Shown one piece after another: positions 11,022 through 19,020 of a DNA stretch of 64,000 nt. The stretch covers positions 4,030,001-4,094,000 of the forward strand of contig NZ_CP108036.1 in the NCBI RefSeq assembly GCF_036170895.1, in the 5' to 3' direction. A program made the position numbers and the translations under genes. The DNA comes from Streptomyces erythrochromogenes. GTDB taxonomy: Bacteria; Actinomycetota; Actinomycetes; Streptomycetales; Streptomycetaceae. The stretch's first letter is position 1, and every line of letters begins with the position of its first letter. A model generated the notes under the pieces. That model did no database searches, was not told the DNA's origin, and worked only from the letters and a program-made list of their open reading frames with translations.

Positions 11022-11055
11022 CGCACGGAGCACACGCGCATAGGCGCGCACGTAC

Positions 11056-11091
11056 GCGAGGGGCCCCCGGCAACGGCCGGGGGCCCCTCGC
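11056..11091. terminator. Bidirectional hairpin terminator
   Basis: Perfect 16-bp stem, GCGAGGGGCCCCCGGC, with loop AACG, between convergent genes. Confidence 0.9.
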
Positions 11092-11111
11092 GCATGTCCG
11101 ACGAGACGCGA

Positions 11112-11612
11112 TCAGGCGTCGAGGACCTGGCCCTCGCGCTTGACGACCGGCGGCTCGACCGACCAGGGGAAGTTGATCCACTCGTCGGTCTTCTTCCACA
11201 CGTACTCGCACTTCACGAGGGAGTGGGACTTCTCGTAGATGACGGCGGAGCGCACCTCGGCGACGTGGCCCAGGCAGAAGTCGTGCACCAGCTTCAGCGT
11301 CTTGCCGGTGTCGGCGACGTCGTCGGCGATGAGGACCTTCTTGTCGGTGAAGTCGATCGCCTCGGGCACGGGCGCCAGCATGACCGGCATCTCCAGCGTG
11401 GTGCCGACGCCGGTGTAGAACTCCACGTTCACCAGGTGGATGTTCTTGCAGTCCAGGGCGTACGCCAGACCGCCGGCGACGAACACGCCGCCGCGGGCGA
11501 TGCTCAGGATGATGTCGGGCTCGTAGCCGTCGTCGGCGATGGTCTGCGCCAGCTCGCGCACGGCCGCGCCGAAGCCTTCGTAGGTCAGGTTCTCGCGTAC
11601 TGCGTTGCTCAT
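11112..11612 (-). CDS. Purine-type phosphoribosyltransferase
   Basis: A 166-residue type I phosphoribosyltransferase, probably salvaging hypoxanthine, guanine or xanthine with PRPP. The 13-residue PRPP-binding signature is [13 protein letters not shown] (about residues 95-107). Upstream, [20 protein letters not shown] forms the conserved PPi-loop region. WINFPW near the C-terminus resembles the base-binding hood of Gpt-like enzymes. The ATG at 11612 overlaps the dcd stop by 4 nt (ATGA), so the two genes form a nucleotide-metabolism operon. The substrate base cannot be fixed from sequence. Confidence 0.88.
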   Translation of the reverse strand: MSNAVRENLTYEGFGAAVRELAQTIADDGYEPDIILSIARGGVFVAGGLAYALDCKNIHLVNVEFYTGVGTTLEMPVMLAPVPEAIDFTDKKVLIADDVADTGKTLKLVHDFCLGHVAEVRSAVIYEKSHSLVKCEYVWKKTDEWINFPWSVEPPVVKREGQVLDA

Positions 11613-12196
11613 GCCTCGTGCCTCACCTGGGTGCGGTGGAAGTTCTGGAAGGAGCGCGAGGCGGTCGGCCCGCGCTGCCCCTGGTACCGGGAGCCGTAGC
11701 GTTCGCTGCCGTACGGGAACTCCGCGGGCGAGCTGAGCCGGAACATGCACAGCTGGCCGATCTTCATGCCCGGCCAGAGCTTGATCGGCAGCGTGGCCAG
11801 GTTCGACAGCTCAAGGGTCACGTGGCCCGAGAAGCCGGGGTCGATGAACCCGGCGGTCGAGTGCGTCACGAGGCCGAGGCGGCCCAGGCTGGACTTCCCC
11901 TCCAGCCTGGAGGCGATGTCGTCGGGCAGCGAGATGACCTCGTACGTCGACGCGAGGACGAACTCACCGGGGTGCAGGATGAACGCCTCGTCCCCTTCGG
12001 GCTCGACCATCCGGGTCAGGTCCGGCTGCTCGACCGCGGGATCGATGTGGGCGTAGCGGTGATTCTCGAACACCCGGAAGTACCGGTCGAGACGCACATC
12101 GATGCTGGAGGGCTGCACCATCGCCTCGTCGAACGGGTCGATGCGAACCCGTCCGCTGTCGATCTCGGCCCGGATGTCTTTGTCAGAGAGAAGCAC
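11609..12196 (-). CDS. dcd: dCTP deaminase
   Basis: A 195-residue trimeric dCTP deaminase that supplies dUTP (or dUMP in the bifunctional type) for dTMP synthesis. The N-terminus [23 protein letters not shown] and [16 protein letters not shown] are typical. The active-site segment runs [20 protein letters not shown] then [14 protein letters not shown] (residues about 105-135), with the catalytic Glu in TLELSN. The C-terminus [15 protein letters not shown] is the nucleotide-closing tail. It heads an operon with the phosphoribosyltransferase. Mono- and bifunctional forms are close, so the dUMP-forming alternative is open. Confidence 0.95.
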   Translation of the reverse strand: MLLSDKDIRAEIDSGRVRIDPFDEAMVQPSSIDVRLDRYFRVFENHRYAHIDPAVEQPDLTRMVEPEGDEAFILHPGEFVLASTYEVISLPDDIASRLEGKSSLGRLGLVTHSTAGFIDPGFSGHVTLELSNLATLPIKLWPGMKIGQLCMFRLSSPAEFPYGSERYGSRYQGQRGPTASRSFQNFHRTQVRHEA

Positions 12197-12288
12197 GTCC
12201 CGAGGATACGCAGAGCGCGCGGGCCACCCCCAATCGAGAGGGACCGCCCGCGCGCCCGGCCGTGCGTATTGCGCTCAGTGCTCAGCGC

Positions 12289-12456
12289 TCAGCGCTTGGG
12301 CGCACCGCTGACGGGTACGGCCTGCCGCAGGCGCGCGCACCGCGGACACCGCAGCAGCCGCCCGGGCCCGATCCGGCCGGCACCGAGGTGCTGCAGCGGG
12401 AAGGAGGCGGTACTGAAAACGTGCCCTTCGGCACAACGGACGACGGTGTGCTCCAT
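12289..12456 (-). CDS. Small zinc-ribbon-like protein
   Basis: A 55-residue protein beginning MEHTVVRCAEGHVFST, with CPRC near residue 40. The Cys7 and CPRC pair could form a minimal zinc site. The ATG at 12456 follows a purine-rich AAAGGGA, and longer in-frame starts have no site. Small proteins of this type occur near tRNA genes in Streptomyces, but I cannot name a function. Confidence 0.6.
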   Translation of the reverse strand: MEHTVVRCAEGHVFSTASFPLQHLGAGRIGPGRLLRCPRCARLRQAVPVSGAPKR

Positions 12457-12679
12457 CGAGTCCCTTTCCCCAACGAGCCGTACTGCGACGAATCGCCACA
12501 TTAGGGGATGATCGGCACCCGCTCCAGCCGCCGCTCCGCACCACACGTTACGCCCCAACTCCCGCCCCCACACGCCCCCGTGCACACCGCAAACAACGAC
12601 GACCCCGCGGCAGATTCACCGGGGGTCGATCATGAGGTAGAGTGTGCAACGGTAGGGATCCAGGCAACTGGCCCACTGC

Positions 12680-12750
12680 GCGGATGTAGTTTAATGGTAG
12701 AACATGAGCTTCCCAAGCTTATAGCGCGGGTTCGATTCCCGTCATCCGCT
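12680..12750 (+). tRNA. tRNA-Gly (anticodon CCC)
   Basis: A 71-nt cloverleaf folded by hand: acceptor GCGGATG/CATCCGC, D-stem GTTT/GAAC, anticodon stem TGAGC/GCTTA with loop TTCCCAA, T-stem GCGGG/CCCGT with loop TTCGATT, discriminator T. Loop positions 34-36 read CCC. The 3' CCA is not encoded. A terminator follows 5 nt later. The 3' half resembles the tRNA remnant at 36161-36210. Confidence 0.95.
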
Positions 12751-12755
12751 CTTTA

Positions 12756-12788
12756 AAGAAGGCCCAGGTCAACGACCTGGGCCTTCTT
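12756..12788 (+). terminator. Terminator of tRNA-Gly
   Basis: 15-bp stem AAGAAGGCCCAGGTC / GACCTGGGCCTTCTT with loop AAC. The core CCCAGGTCAACGACCTGGG recurs exactly after the tRNA remnant near 36220. Confidence 0.9.
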
Positions 12789-12803
12789 CATTGTCTAGAC
12801 CCG

Positions 12804-13193
12804 TCAGACCCTCCCGTGCCCTCCACGTGCCCCAACTGGCGGGAATGCCCTGCTCGGAGGGCCTTTCGCGCACCACTTGCACCACACGAGCTCCGCCGAT
12901 CTCGGATCGCGAGACGCGTTCTCGACGACCTGCGTCACACGACTGCCGCTGCCGCGCGAATTCGCCTTCCCAAAGAGGCGATTGGCCGGAAGGGTCCGGG
13001 GGCAGACCCGCGACGGGACTATCCAGTCCTCTTTCCCCACCAACACGCGATCGGCGGCATAGTGCGGGCAGGAAGGGAGACGCCACGTCACCGTCACCCG
13101 ACGCCGGTCGGCGGCGACGGTACGGGCCTGCCCCGTGGCCGGGCAGGCCGCGCAGTGCGGGCACACGACGGTTTCGAACTCCAGCTCAGCCAT
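12804..13193 (-). CDS. Doubtful hypothetical protein with Cys pairs
   Basis: A possible 129-residue protein starting MAELEFETVVCPHCAACPAT. It contains CPHC, CPHY and CKWC motifs that could suit zinc binding in its first half. The second half (SRDPRSAEL onward) is Arg/Gly-rich and less convincing, so the gene may be degenerate. No homologue recognised. It lies in a stretch otherwise without genes between the tRNA terminator and the cold-shock gene. Confidence 0.25.
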   Translation of the reverse strand: MAELEFETVVCPHCAACPATGQARTVAADRRRVTVTWRLPSCPHYAADRVLVGKEDWIVPSRVCPRTLPANRLFGKANSRGSGSRVTQVVENASRDPRSAELVWCKWCAKGPPSRAFPPVGARGGHGRV

Positions 13194-13689
13194 CACCTGC
13201 GCCACCTGTTATGAACAGCCGTGTAGCAAGTGCGGGGCTGGTCGCGCCCCACTGCCGTGGCTGCCCAGCGACCGCCATGGAGCACCTGCGAGCCGCTGAT
13301 CCCTTCGAGAGGGCGCTGCGCATCCAGCCCGCAGGCTCGCGTCCCGATGGACTGCACGTCGCAACTGGCGGACACCCTTGTTCCCAACGCTGCACTCGGG
13401 GGGAATCAATATCTGTCCCCGCGGTCAGAGAGTTTAATGGACCCCGCAGGGAGAGTTTTTCCGCGCCGCACACGATGGAGATATTTCACGCACACAAACC
13501 GTTGCGGCGTGCTACTGTCGATCTCGGTTGCAGTTTTGGTACCCAAAAAACTTCAAGTGCTCCAGTCGGCCTTCGCGCCACAATTCGAGCACTTCATATT
13601 TCCGGGCAGTTTTCCGGCGGGGCATCATCGCGGCGACACGGTGTCCGTACAGTGCGGACGCTGGTGTACTGCCCCAAAGGAGATATGAC
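13194..13689 (+). other. Gene-free leader region before cold-shock gene
   Basis: About 500 nt with no convincing coding. The base composition is lower in G+C than the flanks, notably 13440-13560. A possible promoter lies near TTGCGG at 13501. The long 5' region suits a temperature-responsive csp leader, but I see no definite structure in it. Confidence 0.4.
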
Positions 13690-13893
13690 ATGGCATCTGG
13701 CACCGTGAAGTGGTTCAACGCGGCAAAGGGCTTCGGCTTCATCGAGCAGGACGGTGGCGGCGACGACGTCTTCGCCCACTTCTCGAACATCGCCGCCCAG
13801 GGCTTCCGCGAGCTGCTGGAAGGCCAGAAGGTCAACTTCGACATCGCGCAGGGCCAGAAGGGCCCGACGGCCGAGAACATCGTTCCCGCCTGA
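13690..13893 (+). CDS. CspA-family cold-shock protein (copy 1)
   Basis: A 67-residue single cold-shock domain that binds single-stranded RNA and DNA and melts RNA structure. Sequence: [20 protein letters not shown], with RNP1 KGFGFI (residues about 13-18) and RNP2 VFAHFS (28-33). The start is set by AAAGGAGAT 6 nt upstream. It precedes a DEAD-box helicase gene with its own terminator between, a pairing that fits joint RNA unfolding at low temperature. A second CspA copy is at 18633. Confidence 0.96.
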   Translation: MASGTVKWFNAAKGFGFIEQDGGGDDVFAHFSNIAAQGFRELLEGQKVNFDIAQGQKGPTAENIVPA

Positions 13894-13911
13894 CGCTGAC
13901 GCGCATTTCGT

Positions 13912-13949
13912 AGCTGGGGCCCGCATCCCTCGGGGTGCGGGCCCCAGCT
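13912..13949 (+). terminator. Terminator of csp copy 1
   Basis: 14-bp stem AGCTGGGGCCCGCA / TGCGGGCCCCAGCT, extended by CCC/GGG around a short loop. Confidence 0.9.
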
Positions 13950-14199
13950 GCAGACATTTCCCGCAGTGGTGTCGCCTGCGGGACGAGGCATCCGGGTTAC
14001 AGCCTCCTCGGATCTTCACCCCAATCGATTTTTCTGGATTTCGCGTCCACACGACGCCCCCTCTCAGCGCCTGCGCCCATACAGAATCCCTGTAGGTCAG
14101 CGCCGCTTTCGAATTCCGTTCGGCCCGTTCCTGTGATTCCCCGCACTTATTCCCCTGCGGGAATTCCTTGATACGTGCTGGCATCAAGGAAGGTTCTGA

Positions 14200-15714
14200 A
14201 TGAACCGCACACGTACGAATGACCGTTCCTCTCGCACCCGCAGCCGCACCGGCGGCCCTGCTTTCGGCGCTGCCGCCGGTTCGGAGCGGGGCAGCCGCTT
14301 CGGCTCGTCGACCCCGAGCCGTTCCGGAGGTCCGAGCCGCTCGGGCGGCTACGGGCGCCGGCCCGCCGCGGTCCAGGGCGAGTTCGCCCTGCCGAAGGCC
14401 ATCACTCCCGCGCTGCCCGCCGTCGAGGCCTTCGCCGATCTCGACATGCCGGCCGAGCTGTTGGCCGCCCTCGCCGCGCAGGGCGTGACCGTGCCCTTCC
14501 CGATCCAGGGCGCCACCCTGCCCAACACCCTTGCGGGCCGTGACGTGCTCGGCCGCGGACGCACCGGCTCCGGCAAGACCCTCGCGTTCGGTCTCGCCCT
14601 GCTGGCCCGCACCGCCGGACAGCGCGCCGAGCCCCGCCAGCCGCTCGCACTGGTCCTCGTCCCCACCCGCGAGCTGGCCCAGCAGGTGACCGACGCCCTC
14701 GCGCCGTACGCCCGCGCCGTGAAGCTGCGCCTGACCACGGTCGTCGGCGGCATGTCGATCGGCAAGCAGGCCGGAGCGCTGCGCGGAGGTGCGGAGGTCG
14801 TCGTAGCCACGCCCGGCCGGTTGAAGGACCTCACCGACCGCGGTGACTGCCGGCTGAACCAGGTCGCGATCACCGTGCTGGACGAGGCCGACCAGATGGC
14901 CGACATGGGCTTCATGCCGCAGGTCACCGCGCTGCTCGACCAGGTGCGCCCCAAGGGCCAGCGGATGCTGTTCTCCGCCACCCTGGACCGCAACGTCGAC
15001 CTGCTGGTCCGTCGCTACCTGACCGACCCGGTCGTGCACTCGGTGGATCCCTCGGCCGGTGCGGTGACCACCATGGAACACCACGTACTGCACGTCCACG
15101 GCGCCGACAAGCACCGCACGACGACGGAGATCGCGGCGCGCGAGGGCCGGGTGATGATGTTCCTGGACACCAAGCACGCCGTGGACCGGCTGACCCAGGA
15201 CCTGTTGAACAGTGGTGTCCGGGCCGCCGCGCTGCACGGCGGGAAGTCGCAGCCGCAGCGCACCCGCACCCTCGCCCAGTTCAAGACGGGCCACGTGACC
15301 GTGCTGGTCGCGACGAACGTGGCGGCGCGCGGGATCCACGTCGACAACCTCGACCTCGTCGTGAACGTGGACCCGCCGACCGACCCCAAGGACTACCTGC
15401 ACCGGGGCGGTCGCACCGCCCGCGCGGGCGAGTCCGGCAGCGTCGTCACCCTGGTCACCCCCAACCAGCGCCGCGACATGACCCGCCTCATGCAGGCCGC
15501 GGGCATCACCCCGCAGACCACCCAGGTCCGCTCGGGCGAAGAGGCCCTGAACCGGATCACCGGTGCCCAGGCCCCCTCCGGAATCCCCGTCGTCATTGCC
15601 GCACCGGTCGTCGAACGTGCCAAGCGCAGCACGGCCTCCCGCGGCAGGCGACGGCCCGCTTCGACGGTCCGGCGCGTGAGCGTGCGGCAGTCCGCCTTCG
15701 ATGCGGCGGCCTGA
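14200..15714 (+). CDS. DEAD-box RNA helicase
   Basis: A 504-residue ATP-dependent RNA helicase. After an Arg/Ser/Gly-rich disordered N-terminus (residues 1-60) come the Q motif region (VPFPIQGATLP), motif I GRTGSGKT (about residue 124), Ia PTRELAQQ, Ib TPGRLKD, II DEAD (about 227), III SAT, then the C-terminal RecA domain with VMMFLDTKHAVDRL, ALHGGKSQ, VLVATNVAARGIHVDNLDLV and VI HRGGRTARAG. The C-terminal tail is basic. RBS AAGGAAGG lies upstream of the ATG at 14200. Next to csp and a CBS-domain gene, it fits a cold or RNA-structure stress role. Confidence 0.95.
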   Translation: MNRTRTNDRSSRTRSRTGGPAFGAAAGSERGSRFGSSTPSRSGGPSRSGGYGRRPAAVQGEFALPKAITPALPAVEAFADLDMPAELLAALAAQGVTVPFPIQGATLPNTLAGRDVLGRGRTGSGKTLAFGLALLARTAGQRAEPRQPLALVLVPTRELAQQVTDALAPYARAVKLRLTTVVGGMSIGKQAGALRGGAEVVVATPGRLKDLTDRGDCRLNQVAITVLDEADQMADMGFMPQVTALLDQVRPKGQRMLFSATLDRNVDLLVRRYLTDPVVHSVDPSAGAVTTMEHHVLHVHGADKHRTTTEIAAREGRVMMFLDTKHAVDRLTQDLLNSGVRAAALHGGKSQPQRTRTLAQFKTGHVTVLVATNVAARGIHVDNLDLVVNVDPPTDPKDYLHRGGRTARAGESGSVVTLVTPNQRRDMTRLMQAAGITPQTTQVRSGEEALNRITGAQAPSGIPVVIAAPVVERAKRSTASRGRRRPASTVRRVSVRQSAFDAAA

Positions 15715-15760
15715 GAACCACGTGATCAGGAAACTGACCCATCTCTGCAGGAGGCACGTC

Positions 15761-16165
15761 GTGACGCTGGTCCAGATGCAGCCCCGCTCGGTGAACGCCA
15801 ACCCTGTACACCGGACAGTGGGCGACGCGATGGAGGCGGCCGGTCCACAGGTCTGTGAAGACATGACGGTCGAGGTGGCCCTGGCTGTCATGGCCAGTGC
15901 CCGCGCGGGTCACCTGCTCGTCTGCGACCAGGACGGCCTGTGCACCGGGCTGGTCACCCAGGCCAGTCTCGCCACCGTCCGCGACAGCGCTGCGTACACG
16001 GACCAGGTCCGTCTCCGCGACCTTCTGGGAGACCGCGGGCCGGTCACCTCGCCCTTGACCACGATGGCCGAAGCCGAGCACGCGATGCGCTACCGCCGGC
16101 TCGATGCCCTGCCGGTCGTCGATGACCAGGGCAGCGCTCTGGGCGTCCTCGCCCTTGCCCGCTGA
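15761..16165 (+). CDS. CBS-domain pair protein
   Basis: A 134-residue stand-alone tandem CBS protein. The first CBS (residues about 25-70) shows VCEDMTVEVALAVMASARAG and HLLVCDQDGLCTGLVTQASL. The second (about 80-134) shows SPLTTMAEAEHAMRYRRLDA then LPVVDDQGSALGVLALAR. Such modules bind adenosyl nucleotides and sense energy state. The GTG at 15761 is preferred because AGGAGG lies 6 nt before it; an in-frame ATG at 15701 would overlap the helicase gene by 14 nt. Probably cotranscribed with the helicase (46 nt gap). Confidence 0.85.
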   Translation: MTLVQMQPRSVNANPVHRTVGDAMEAAGPQVCEDMTVEVALAVMASARAGHLLVCDQDGLCTGLVTQASLATVRDSAAYTDQVRLRDLLGDRGPVTSPLTTMAEAEHAMRYRRLDALPVVDDQGSALGVLALAR

Positions 16166-16216
16166 ACCGCCTCACCGCGGAGCGACCGTCCCCCTTTCTT
16201 CTTCCTGTGAGGCAAC

Positions 16217-16528
16217 ATGCGCTGTGTCATCGCCCGTTTCCCGTTCGACCTGACCAAGAGCGGTGTCCTGGAGTCGATGAAGGGGGTCAAGCCCGAGCAG
16301 GTCGTCGGCGAGTCTGTGATCATCGGGCGCCGTACCTACCCCGTCAAGCAGGTCGGTCAGGTCATCACCCGCCAGGACCGCCGTGACTTCAGCGCCGGTG
16401 AAGTCCTCCGGGCCATGACCCAGCTCGGGTTCACCTGCCGCGGCCTCCCCCGGGCTGCCGTACCCACGCGCGCCCTCAGCCCGCTCCAGCAGGCTTCCGC
16501 GATGCTCGGCATCCCGGTGACCGTCTGA
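16217..16528 (+). CDS. Conserved small protein, unknown function
   Basis: A 103-residue basic protein beginning MRCVIARFPFDLTKSGVLES, with KPEQVVGESVIIGRRTYPVK and a GEVLRAMTQLGFTCRG block. No membrane helix, signal peptide or catalytic motif. It follows the CBS-domain gene by 51 nt in the same direction, and this csp-helicase-CBS-small protein order suggests a common stress-linked unit. RBS TGTGAGG is weak. Function not recognised. Confidence 0.7.
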   Translation: MRCVIARFPFDLTKSGVLESMKGVKPEQVVGESVIIGRRTYPVKQVGQVITRQDRRDFSAGEVLRAMTQLGFTCRGLPRAAVPTRALSPLQQASAMLGIPVTV

Positions 16529-16565
16529 CGGACAGGGCCGGCGTGAGCCGACACCCGAACAGCGA

Positions 16566-16601
16566 GGAGGGCCCGACCAGCGTGCGCCGGTCGGGCCCTC
16601 C
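16566..16601. terminator. Bidirectional hairpin terminator
   Basis: 13-bp stem GGAGGGCCCGACC / GGTCGGGCCCTCC between convergent genes. Confidence 0.88.
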
Positions 16602-16634
16602 CGCGTACCCAGGGGTTTCTCACGCGACGCCGGG

Positions 16635-16994
16635 TCAGTGGTCGGAGTAGCTGAAGTCGCCCATGGTCCAGGCGCTGACGTCGGCGATCGAGACGCGGTA
16701 CATCCCACCCGTCTCCGGGATCCCCACCGTGCCCTGCAGGATGCGGGCCACATGGAAGTGCAGGTGGGTGGGCGGCCCCTCCCGGGGTGTCGTGGCGGTG
16801 AAGACGGCGGCGAACTCTCCCAGGCGGGCCGAGTCCGTGAGGACCTCCGACACCCGCTGCCTCCACACGGCTTCGGGAGCCAGCCGACCGGTGATGACAG
16901 CACCACCGGTGACCACGGTCAGGGACATCTGATTGCTCTGCCCGGACTCCACCAAGGTGGCAACGTCAACGAGCAGCTCGTCAGGCTTCGACAT
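16635..16994 (-). CDS. Hypothetical protein, GvpU-like impression
   Basis: A 119-residue soluble protein, MSKPDELLVDVATLVESGQS then LTVVTGGAVITGRLAPEAVW. The pattern of a short N-terminal helix, a hairpin carrying a GGAVITGRL motif, and a THLHFHVARIL strand with three His is reminiscent of small gas-vesicle accessory proteins of the GvpU type. I see no other gas-vesicle gene nearby, so I do not assign it. Starts at 16994. Confidence 0.55.
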   Translation of the reverse strand: MSKPDELLVDVATLVESGQSNQMSLTVVTGGAVITGRLAPEAVWRQRVSEVLTDSARLGEFAAVFTATTPREGPPTHLHFHVARILQGTVGIPETGGMYRVSIADVSAWTMGDFSYSDH

Positions 16995-17252
16995 GAGAGT
17001 CGATTTTATGCACCGGTCGTCCCGTCTTTTCGACCGGTAGCACTACCGGTCGAAGAGAGCACTGACCGTCTTCCCGCCGGAGGCCCGACGGGTGACCGCG
17101 GTCACCCGGCCGAGACGGTTGACCATGGGCATCGACGAGACGCGGGGACCCCACGCGCTCGGCTGCGCCCTCCAGAGCCCCTGACCTGCTGTGCAGTCCG
17201 CTCTGCGCATCCTGGGGCGGCGGTGAAGGTCTAACTCTTCTCAGCGAGCACG

Positions 17253-17701
17253 AAAATCTATGGCGGCTGAAGTAGACATTGGGCGGTGGCCTGGCTATGG
17301 TTTCTTTCGTAGCCCAGAGAGACAGTAGGGCCCGGCAGAGACGAACTGCCGGGCAGCAGTAACCGCAGTTGCAGTGCGCAGGACGGTGCGGTGGTGGAGT
17401 TCCGAAGCCAGGGTTGTTGCAGGACGGCGACGGGACTGACGACCGGACCGGGGGGCCCGCAGTGATCAGGGGCCGCCGAGAGAAGTACCGCAGTTAACGC
17501 AGTGGCAGTACCCGAAGTAAGTGCAGTTCGCAGTACCCAGCAGTGAAGTAAGTGAGCAGCACCTCGGTGAAGGCGTCGGCTGCGGGCGCGCGCACCGGGA
17601 AGTTCGGCAGTGGGGTTCTAAGCCAGAGCAGACGCACGATGGGCGACGGGGCTGGCTGCCGGAGAGTGGCGCTGGGTCAGGCCACCAGCAGTACCGCAGT
17701 A
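17253..17701 (+). repeat. 449-nt duplicated non-coding leader, copy 1
   Basis: This segment is identical by eye to 22320-22768, in direct orientation 5,067 bp apart. It contains a promoter, an early hairpin (GCCCGGCAG / CTGCCGGGC, 17330-17354) and many GCAGT pentamers (for example at 17356, 17365, 17371, 17459, 17490, 17499, 17505, 17523, 17530, 17540, 17607, 17688 and 17696). No convincing protein is encoded. After 17701 copy 1 has about 47 extra nt carrying four or five more GCAGT units, then the copies realign near GTTGATCACCGAGGG with scattered differences up to the downstream gene. Confidence 0.95.
17273..17301 (+). promoter_or_regulatory. Vegetative-type promoter of leader copy 1
   Basis: -35 TAGACA (17273-17278), 17-nt spacer, -10 TATGGT (17296-17301), close to the HrdB consensus. 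It predicts transcription from about 17308 and therefore an RNA leader of about 735 nt before the MerR-type gene. Confidence 0.7.
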
Positions 17702-17995
17702 TCAGCAGTAACGCAGTAACCCGCAGTTGCAGTCTCTCCCGCTGGTAGGCAGTTGATCACCGAGGGAAGAACGGAGGAGTTGAGGCGCCATCAGGATCGC
17801 CCGGGCGGAAGTCTGAGCCCGGGTACCGCAGGACATCGATAGTGAGGTGGTCTCCGGTCAAGCAACCGCGATCCCCGCACTCCCGGCAGCGTGTCGGCCG
17901 GGTCGGCGGAAACAGTAGGCCGGCGCAGGACTAGGGCCGGCAGATGGTGTAGCAGTTCCTTCGGGGCCCTGGTGCTGTACGCACCAGGGCCCCTC
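17308..17995 (+). ncRNA. Putative long structured leader or independent ncRNA (copy 1)
   Basis: Predicted transcript from the promoter to the hairpin at 17963-17993. It lacks a convincing open reading frame, carries roughly 19 GCAGU pentamers, mostly in what looks like single-stranded sequence, and ends in a strong stem-loop 50 nt before the downstream start codon. It could be a cis-acting leader with attenuation, or a separate RNA that titrates a GCAGU-binding protein. Function is inference only. Confidence 0.45.
17963..17993 (+). terminator. Terminator-like hairpin before MerR-type gene, copy 1
   Basis: Perfect 13-bp stem GGGGCCCTGGTGC / GCACCAGGGCCCC with loop TGTAC. Copy 2 (22983-23014) has a 14-bp stem, the changed loop base being matched by an extra G. 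Placed 49 nt upstream of the ATG, so it could attenuate expression. Confidence 0.75.
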
Positions 17996-18042
17996 CCCGT
18001 ATTCCGATCCCTTTTCCTCTACCTGTTTCGCAGTGAGGTGCG

Positions 18043-18381
18043 ATGACAGCAGACGACTCGTTCGGCCGTCTCGACGACGACGACTACCCCGCCTACACCA
18101 TGGGCCGAGCCGCCGCCATGCTCGGCACCACCCAGGGCTTCCTCCGCGCCATCGGCGAAGCCCGCCTCATCACCCCGCTCCGCTCCGCCGGCGGCCACCG
18201 CCGCTACTCCCGCCACCAGCTCCGCATCGCCGCCCGCGCCCGCGAACTCGTCGACCACGGCACCCCCGTGGAGGCGGCCTGCCGGATCGTTACCCTCGAA
18301 GACCAGCTCGAGGAAGCCCAGCGCGTCAACACCGAGTACCGCCGCGCAGCGGTCGAGATCAGTCCACTGACTGTGGCTTGA
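18043..18381 (+). CDS. Small MerR-type DNA-binding protein, copy 1
   Basis: A 112-residue protein with a MerR-like winged helix-turn-helix: [20 protein letters not shown], the recognition helix, then [20 protein letters not shown] with the characteristic GGHRRY wing (residues about 48-56), and a C-terminal helix [17 protein letters not shown]. No effector domain, so it is related in layout to BldC-like or minimal MerR proteins. The paralogue at 23041-23379 is identical over the first 48 residues and differs at about 9 of the next 54, then the tails diverge. It follows the duplicated leader, a hairpin and a GCAGT 9 nt before the start, and has only a weak RBS (GAGG). Confidence 0.85.
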   Translation: MTADDSFGRLDDDDYPAYTMGRAAAMLGTTQGFLRAIGEARLITPLRSAGGHRRYSRHQLRIAARARELVDHGTPVEAACRIVTLEDQLEEAQRVNTEYRRAAVEISPLTVA

Positions 18382-18419
18382 GGCGGTCGTGCCCGCCGGT
18401 CTCGGCGGGCACGACCGCC
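18382..18419 (+). terminator. Terminator of MerR-type copy 1
   Basis: Perfect 16-bp stem GGCGGTCGTGCCCGCC / GGCGGGCACGACCGCC, beginning at the stop codon. Confidence 0.9.
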
Positions 18420-18521
18420 CGTGCACGTCGGGGTCGTGACGCGTGCTCGCGCCCTCTGGTGACAGCCCGTCGCGGACGTGTAGCGTCTGCGTCAGCTGTC
18501 GTGGTTCGGAAGTTCCCCTTT

Positions 18522-18542
18522 GCCCACGCGTTCGGCGTGGGC
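18522..18542 (+). terminator. Hairpin with U-tract upstream of csp copy 2
   Basis: GCCCACGC / GCGTGGGC stem with loop GTTCG, followed by GTTTTG: a rare canonical-looking intrinsic terminator here. It may sit in the csp leader and act as an attenuator. Confidence 0.55.
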
Positions 18543-18632
18543 GTTTTGCTGTGCTGTGCCGCAGGAACCAGGGCGATCACCTCCGCCTCCCGCATGGAGC
18601 GGGAGGCGTTCATCGACTGGAAGGCAAGAGAC

Positions 18633-18836
18633 ATGGCTACGGGAACTGTGAAGTGGTTCAACGCGGAGAAGGGCTTCGGCTTCATCGCCCAGGACGGCGG
18701 CGGCCCGGACGTCTTCGCCCACTACTCCGCCATCAACTCCTCGGGCTTCCGTGAGCTCCAGGAGGGCCAGGTCGTGACATTCGACGTCACCCAGGGCCAG
18801 AAGGGCCCCCAGGCCGAGAACATCACCCCGGCCTGA
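18633..18836 (+). CDS. CspA-family cold-shock protein (copy 2)
   Basis: A 67-residue cold-shock protein, [20 protein letters not shown], with RNP1 KGFGFI and RNP2 VFAHYS. It is closely similar to copy 1 at 13690, with differences mostly in the loops (EKG for [11 protein letters not shown] for KVNFDIAQ). The ATG at 18633 is the family-standard start. It lies 250 nt after the small MerR-type gene in the same direction, separated by a terminator and the hairpin at 18522. The second MerR-type copy has no csp behind it. Confidence 0.95.
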   Translation: MATGTVKWFNAEKGFGFIAQDGGGPDVFAHYSAINSSGFRELQEGQVVTFDVTQGQKGPQAENITPA

Positions 18837-19020
18837 CCTTCACCACCCGCGGGCACCGAGACCGGCACGTAAGGCTGCCCCCTGCAGCTCGTACCGCTCG
18901 ACCCGAACAACGGACCCCTGCGATGTCGGCAGGATCCGAGGCGTACCGAATCAGGGCCGCGCAGCTGCTGCTGCGCGGCCCTGATCTTGTCGGGGTCCGG
19001 GCTGCGGTTCGTATGCGCGG

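Noticed and set aside
12791..13708. 305-codon plus-strand frame before the cold-shock gene
   Set aside because: Poor coding character, Arg/Ser/Pro-rich, no motif, and it runs into the csp start region out of frame.
17356..17753. CRISPR array
   Set aside because: The repeated unit is only five bases with irregular spacing, and no cas genes are present.
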